This document shows, piece by piece, positions 57,431 through 64,000 of a stretch of DNA of 64,000 nt (within the stretch, counting starts at the first letter, position 1; each line of letters starts with the position of its first letter). Below the pieces are notes generated by a model. It saw nothing but the letters and a program-made list of their open reading frames with translations. It was not told the origin of the DNA and made no database searches. Source of the stretch: Poecilobothrus nobilitatus (lineage: Eukaryota; Arthropoda; Insecta; Diptera; Dolichopodidae); assembly GCA_947095535.1 (NCBI GenBank), contig OX352772.1, positions 121,726,225 through 121,790,224 on the forward strand, in the 5' to 3' direction. A program made the translations under genes and the position numbers.

Positions 57431-58962
57431 ATTCTAATTATTTAAAAATTAGTTTAATAATTACAAATTAATATTTGAATTAATATTATTCATCAATTCT
57501 CTTTTGAAACTTGTCGTAGAAACATCCCCGGTTAAAAATTATATTCTTAAAAATTACTTAATCATTTTTCTGTAAAATGGAGGTATTTTCTTCAAAAAGT
57601 GAAATTTTAATTGAAAATTATTTATTTGTAAAATGCGGCTTATTTTGTAAGAAAATTTATTGCATTAAATGGTAAAAAATAATAATTACGGTATTTTAAA
57701 ATTAATTAATAAAGAAGGTTGTAATGTTGTTTGGCTTGATTTTTTAACTTTTGAAATATCAGTTATTAAAAATAAACTGTTAACATATCTTGTGTTTCTA
57801 TTCAAAGTTCTAATAAATTGAATATAGTTGTTACATTTTCTTCAAATTCAAAAGCAAAAACACAGTGAGTTCTGTATCAATTATTTCAGCAAAAACAATA
57901 AGCCATAATTCTAATCTTACAAACCAAACACTTAGGATATAAATTGAACACGTAAATCATGTTCCGAACACGGGTAATTTAGAATGTTTTTTTATTTAAA
58001 TATATTAATTTTTATATATTCCTTATTCAAAAAGGAATCGAGGAAGATTGATAAACTTATAAGACTGATTTTTAATTGAAAGAGTGTTAGTATTTATAAT
58101 AATTAATGCAAGAATCAGCATTTAATTTGTTGCACAAATTAAATGCTGATTACAATTTGTGTTACAAAGCACAAAATTTATTGAACCTGATTTGACTTAT
58201 CCTTTTGATTTTGATGGGAAATTATGAATTACATATAATAATAATGACAAGATTAACGAATGAAGTGGGAGAAAGAAAGTGATATTAATTTGTTTATGAA
58301 TTATGAAGGGCAATTCGAGAAATTAATAATTTACCGGGGAGAAAAATATTAAGCGCGCTTTCTTTTGTTGAATTAAAGAATTAAATTATTTTGTTGAATT
58401 AGATTGAATTAAATTACAATATGAGAAAATTTGTTGACATTCTGCGTTGACATTGATCTATTCCTTGGAATTTGTACTCTTGTAAATCTTTAGCATCGGA
58501 ATGTATAATAATATTACACAAAATTTTTTTAACATGTTTAACATTGCTTTTTTTAATTAATAGAATAGGGGAAAATAAGAAACTGAAATAAAGAGGACAA
58601 AATTATTATTTTTGAGATAAGATTTTTTTTATTTTTGATTGTTTGTTGTTTCTCTTTTTCCAGCACTTCTACAACTTACATATAACACAAATTTGTTATT
58701 ATTTTATCATTGACAAAAAAAACTGCAGAGCTCGATAAAATCTTCTACTGAACGATTTTTTTATCTAGCGCTACATGAATTTAGCAGCAAGAAAATTTTA
58801 TGCTAAAATATGTAGCAACTTTTCGTTGACGTTTAAGTGTTTACATTTAACGTCAAAAATTTTTATTTACAAAATTTTGTTTTTTTAAAAATTGATACCT
58901 GATTTGAAAACACATTTTTTTTTAAAATTGATAAATTGATAAAATATATACGATTTAAAAAA
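57431..58962. other. Gene-free AT-rich region
   Basis: Faint coding-like patches (for example from ATG at about 57577) are interrupted after about 30 codons and match nothing I recognise. A short hairpin, AGCATTTAATTTGT and ACAAATTAAATGCT, lies at about 58118-58150. Confidence 0.4.
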
Positions 58963-60572
58963 AAACGAGGAAGAACACAGCTGCCTTTGTCAACCCTTAG
59001 ATATCCGTACGACCCGTTAGTATGTTCATAGCCTGTCACTCTGCTTATAATATTATTTTTTTCATTTTTTAGTATTTTAAAATAATGTGGGTGAATTTCA
59101 TAATTTTCAGAACTATGGGTTGTATGTATATTCAAACTATATGTTTATACAATCTTCAAAAGCAGATTCTAACCTTCCACATAACGATTATCAATCCAAA
59201 ATTTTTTCAAATATTCTATAGTACCATTTAATACTAAGCGGTAAATGTATATTAAATTACAAAATAGTAAATATAATTTTAAATATTATATTATATTAAT
59301 GCGCACATAGTATATTTATATTGTTATAAGTATATCGCCATACATTGCAATATTTCTTTAAAAACATTTCCATTCATAGAATAATTTCTTATAAGTACAA
59401 TAAAATACATATATGTATGTATGTATGTAAATACGGCACTATATAATATGCATCTATACTCTTATCATTCATTCATCAGTGACATATACGATATGTAAAT
59501 AAACATGATATTATATAAGTATGTATGTATATCAATGTCATATAAATAAAAATTCTTTAAGCAACCGTTATGTTGTTTATTTATTTACATTTTTTTGTAC
59601 TACGCATTATATCCTCAGCAATTTCAAATTATCGAGTAAAACAAAATGCAAAAAATTCTTTAAAGACATTTGTTAGAAAATTTGAAAAAATCAAGTAATA
59701 CTTTCGTCAATTATAAAGTAACGCTATATTATTAAAAAAAGTTGTTAACAAAAATAAGAGTATAATGTGGAAGCTTTAATTTTTATGTATTACTTCAAAA
59801 AAATCTTAACAGGTGTTCAAGTTACAGGTGTTTAAAATAGGAAATTTTCAGTTTTTGACCCCTTAAAGCTCCTAAACGGGGGATGATACAAAAAAAAATG
59901 ACTCATACTTATTTTCAAAGGTTTAATTCAAAAATTTCAAGTTTTCAATTTAAACCGTCTAGAAGATAAAAGGGTTAAAGAATTTTGCAATAATTCAGTT
60001 TCGCATAACGGTAAATTAAGACATCGTATAGCACAAGTATATATTTATTATATACATGTTTGTAAAGCTCACAGCACCTATCGTTTGGAATTTTCAGATT
60101 GAAGATATACCTTATAGAGCTTGTGTTAAACAATTTAAATATAGAGATTTTTCGAACTTTGGGGGGCTGTAGCGCCTTAACGGGTAGGGTACAGAAATTT
60201 TTACATGAACAAAAAATTAATATTTTTATGATATCTATCAGCAGTTAAAATTTCATGGTTCTATTTCAAAAAAATTGTGGAGGTCTAACAGTTAGTTGTT
60301 CGGGAGCTACCCGAAGTTTTGGTCGGAACTCAACCAAAAAATAGGGAACCTACAAATTGCTCCAAAAATATTTTATGTAAATTTCAAGATTCTAGCTTTC
60401 TTAGTTTTTGAGTTAGCGTGCTGACGGACGGACGGACGGACATGGCTTAATCGACTCAGAATTTGATTTTGATCCGATCCATACCTTTGAAGGTATATCT
60501 AGATCGCTTATTTCGAGGTGTTACAAAAGGAGGAGTAATTTTATTATACCCGATACTTATCGTGCGGGTATA
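58963..60572 (-). mobile_element. Helentron-like repeat F1, array unit 1
   Basis: Full length: AACGAGGAAG edge and hairpin at the left, GACGGAC tract near 60424, end CGTGCGGGTATAA. Its right end runs directly into the left edge of unit 2, with TAACGAGG shared. Confidence 0.88.
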
Positions 60573-61626
60573 ACGAGGAAGAATACAGTTGCCTTTGTCA
60601 ACTCTATAATACCCGTACGAATCCGTTATTATGTGTATCACTCTGTTTATAATATTATAATATTATATTTTTAATTTTTTTTTTTCATATTTTTTATCTT
60701 TATTATCTTTTTATTTTTTTTTAAATAATTCGATAAAATATAAAAAAGTCATAAAATTTATTTTTGTTTTTATAAATAAGTTTACTAAATTATACATTAC
60801 TTAACATTTTACGAAAAATAAAAAAAAATGTACATATGTAGGTATGTGACGGTTATACATATACCAAATAAAAAGTTGATCTCTCCCAATGTAAATTCAA
60901 GCATATGTATGTATATATTATCACCTAAACAAAACTCTACCAACTTTACTACAAATTAAGACTAAACTTGTATTTTATACTTACTACAATGCTACAATGC
61001 AAATTTTTATATTATTATAATATTAATATTATGTATTATGCAGTATGCTATATATTATTATTATACACATATTATTATGCACATAATCATCGTGTACATC
61101 CCATTTTTTTTTAAATATTTCATTCAATAATTTTTTTTATAAATAAACAAAATACGTACAACCATATATAAAAATCAAATTAAATAATCCTCAACAATTT
61201 TTATTATTGATAGATACAAAAGCACAAAGGAAAAAACAAAACAAAACAAAAAAATAAAATAAAGCTAAAAAACTCATAAATTCTCGTTATTCAGAAATTT
61301 TGTATCAAAAATTAAAATTTTGTATTAAAAAAGTCGAGATCAAAAAGTTAGTTGTTCGAGAGCTACCCGAAGTTTTGCTCGGATCTCAACCAAAAAAAAG
61401 GGAACCTACAAATTGATTCAAGAATATTTTGTGTCAATTTCAATACTCTAGCTATCTTAGTTTTTGACTTAGTGTGCTGACGGACGGACGGACATTTAAA
61501 GCTTAATCGATTAAGAATTTGATTCTGATCCGATCCATAGAAGGTATATCTAGCTTGCTTATTTCGAGGTGTTACAAACGGAGGAGTAATTTTATTATTC
61601 GCGATAAGTACTTATCGTACGGGTAT
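60571..61626 (-). mobile_element. Helentron-like repeat F1 (variant b), array unit 2
   Basis: Left edge and hairpin as F1 but with a different, AT-rich interior (60650-61310) shared with 44860-45171. It then returns to F1 sequence (GAGAGCTACCCGAAGTTTTG, GACGGACGGAC at about 61480) and the end CGTACGGGTATAA. Confidence 0.8.
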
Positions 61627-61649
61627 AAAAATACAATTTAAATTAAATA

Positions 61650-63217
61650 AAGCGAGGAAGAATACAGTCGCCTTTGTCAACTCTTTGATACCCTTACGAA
61701 CCGTTAAGTATGTTCATAGCCTGTCACTCTCCTTATAATATTATTTTTTTAAAATTTTTAGTATTTTAAAATAATTTCGGGGAATTTTATAATTTCTAGA
61801 ACTATGGGTTGTACATATATTCAAACTATATGCTTACACATTCTTCAAAAGCAGATTCTAACCTTCCACATAACGATTATCAATATAAAACTTTTTCAAA
61901 TATTCTATAGTACCATTTAATACTAAGCGGTAAATGTATATTAAATTTACTTAGTACAAAATAGTAAATATAATTTTAAATATTATATTATATTAATGCG
62001 CACATAGTATATTTATATTGTTATAAGTATATCGCCATACATTGCAATATTTCTTTAAAAATATTTCCATTCATAGAATAATTTCTTATAAGTACAATAA
62101 AATACATATATATGTATGTAAATACGGCGCTATATAAAATACATCTATACTTTTATCATTCATTCATCAGTGACATATACGATATGTAAATAAACATGAT
62201 ATTATATAAGTACATATAAATAAAAATTCTTCAAGCAACCGTTATGTTCTTTATTTATTTACATTTTTTTGTACTACGCATTATATCCTCAACAATTTGA
62301 AATTATCGAGTAAAACAAAATGCAAAGAATTCGTTAAAGAAATTTGTTAGAAAATTTGAAAAAATCAAGTAACACTTTCGTCAATTATAAGGTAACCCTA
62401 TATTATTAAAAAAAGTTGTTAACCGAAATAAGAGTATAATGTTGAAGCTTTAATTTTTATGTATTACTTGAAAAAATGTTTAACAAGAAATTTTCAGTTT
62501 TTGACCCCTTACAGCTCCTAAACGGGGTTGATACAAAAAAAATTTCTGAAATGGTTCAAAGATCTAACTTCTGTCAAAATTTCAAGTTTCCAACTTAAAC
62601 CGTTTAGAAGATATAAAGGTTAAAGGATTTTGCAATAATTCAGTTTCGCATAACGGTAAATTAAGATACCGTTTAGCATTAGTATATATTTATTATATAC
62701 ATGTTTGTAAAGCTCATAATAGCACGTATCTTTTGAAATTTTCAGATTGAAGATATACCTTATAGAGCTTGTATTATAACAATTTAAATATAGAGATTTT
62801 TTGAACTTTGGGGGGGCTGTAGCTCCTTAACGGATGAGGCTACAGAAATTTTTATATGAACAAAAAATGAATAGTTTTATGATATCTATTAGCAGTTAAA
62901 ATTGCATGGCTCTATTTTAAAAAAAATTGTGAAGATCTAAAAGTTAGTTGTTCGGGAGCCAGCCGAAGTTTCGGTCGGAAGTCAACCAAAAAAATAGGGA
63001 ACCTACAAATTGCTCCCAGAATATTTTATGTAAATTTCAAGATTCTAGCTTTCTTAGTTTTTGAGTTGCTGACAGACGGACGGAAATGGCTTAATCGACT
63101 CAGAATTTGATTCTGATCCGATCCATACCTTTGAAGGTATATCTAGCTCGCTTATTTCGAGGTGTTACAAACGGAGGGGTAATTTTATTATACCCGATAC
63201 TTATCGTACGGGTATAA
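61650..63217 (-). mobile_element. Helentron-like repeat F1, array unit 3
   Basis: Full length, separated from unit 2 by 23 AT-rich bases. GCGAGGAAG edge, hairpin, CATAACGGTAAATT module, shortened GACAGACGGACGG tract near 63072, end CGTACGGGTATAA. Confidence 0.88.
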
Positions 63218-63858
63218 AAAAATAATGTTCGAGCTTTAATTTTTGTATATTACTTCAAAAAAATTTGGACATGTGTTCAAGTTACAGCTGTTTAAAAATA
63301 AGGAATTTTTGTAGTTTTTGACCCCATACAGCTCCGAAACAGAAGGCGATACAAAAATATTTTCTGAAATGACCCATACTTAATTTGAAAGACCTAACTT
63401 CTCTCAATATTTTAAGTTTCTAACTTAAACCGTTTGGAAGATAGAAGGAATCAAGAGTTTTGAAAAATTTGAGTTTCGCATAACGGTGAAATAAAACACC
63501 GTATTGCCACAAGTATATTTTTATTGTATATACATTTTTAAAGCTAATAAAAGCATTTTAATATAGAACTTTCTCGAACTTTGGGAGCTGTAGCTCCGTA
63601 AAGGGTGGGGATACAGAAAAACGTTTTTAAAAATAAAATTAATATTTTTATGATCAGAAGTTAAAATTGTATGGCTCTATTTCAAGAAAAATGTGGGGAT
63701 GTAAAAGTTAGGTGTTCGAGAGCTGCCCGAAATTTTGGTCCGATCTCAAACAAAAAAAATAGGGGAAAAAATAGTTGTAAGAATCTTTTTTGTTAATTTC
63801 AAGACTCTAGCTTTCTTAGTTTTTGAGTTATCTTGCTAACGGACAAACGGACGGACGG
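63218..63858 (-). mobile_element. Helentron-like repeat F1, array unit 4 (partial)
   Basis: Begins mid-element (TTCGAGCTTTAATTTTTGTA) directly after unit 3 and runs to a GACGGACGG tract near 63850, where it breaks off without the conserved core. More diverged than the other three units. Confidence 0.8.
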
Positions 63859-64000
63859 TGTCACACAAAATTAAATGTCATTTAATTTTGCTGCAAATCG
63901 TTCAGTACAAATATGCAGTGCTAAATGCAACACCGTTGCAACATTCTCCAACATAAATGCAACATTCTCCTAAACGCGACCAATGTTCTGAAGAAAAAAG
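63859..64000. other. Window edge: short palindrome and short direct repeat
   Basis: AAATTAAATGTCATTTAATTT (about 63878-63898) is near-palindromic. ATGCAACATTCTCC occurs twice (about 63957 and preceding as GTTGCAACATTCTCC). Not assigned. Confidence 0.4.

Noticed and set aside
58963..63858. CRISPR-like or satellite array
   Set aside because: Units are 1-1.6 kb mobile elements with defined ends and varied interiors, not short repeats with spacers.
1311..63858. Autonomous Helentron (Rep/helicase gene)
   Set aside because: I found no Rep HUH motif or helicase motifs in any frame.

Overview
This window looks like a gene-poor, AT-rich stretch of an insect genome, most likely a fly (Diptera). I see no intact host gene, no rRNA and no functional tRNA. 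Almost everything recognisable is transposable-element material, mostly broken and often nested. The dipteran assignment is an inference. It rests on dispersed non-coding repeats with GACGGAC (= GTCC) tracts, an env-bearing Ty3/gypsy errantivirus, P-element-like transposase relics and Jockey/CR1, LOA/R1-type and BEL/Pao relics.

Layout. 1-1.1 kb: a hairpin and a tRNA-headed SINE-like repeat. 1.3-2.0 kb: a Helentron-like non-autonomous repeat. 2.26-13.26 kb: one minus-strand errantivirus (gag, protease, RT, RNase H, integrase, env), split between RNase H and integrase by a plus-strand non-LTR retrotransposon (4634-10412, flanked by TAATTA). That element is itself split by a Helentron-like repeat (6831-8404). 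13.7-16.2 kb: a non-LTR 3' fragment next to a decayed multi-exon repetitive-protein relic, part of which recurs at 41.8-42.5 kb. 16.4-18.9 kb: a large palindrome. 18.9-27.9 kb: non-LTR and BEL/Pao fragments, one 5'-truncated insertion with a 16-bp target duplication, and an inverted pair of Helentron-like repeats. 27.9-34.3 kb: two almost identical P-element-like transposase relics 4341 bp apart, with a third non-coding piece at 19.7-21.3 kb. 34.3-48.7 kb: Helentron-like repeats, SINEs, a Jockey-type RT relic, a hairpin and a MITE-like element. 48.7-58.9 kb: mostly featureless AT-rich DNA with one Helentron-like repeat, a hAT relic and an endonuclease relic. 58.96-63.86 kb: a head-to-tail array of four Helentron-like units.

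Main observation. At least four diverged lineages of non-coding repeat (called F1, F1c, F2 and F3 here) share one architecture: a GACGGAC tract with a conserved core near one end, internal tandem modules, a short inverted motif at both ends whose sequence differs between lineages but is exactly complementary within each, and a small hairpin plus a T-rich tail (CTCGTTTT or CTTGTTTT) at the other end. This matches what I know of DINE-1/mini-me and Helentron-derived repeats. In this reading the element's 5' end carries the GTCC tract and the 3' end the hairpin. No Rep/helicase gene is visible, so all copies would be non-autonomous. They make up about a fifth of the window as single, nested, tandem and inverted copies.
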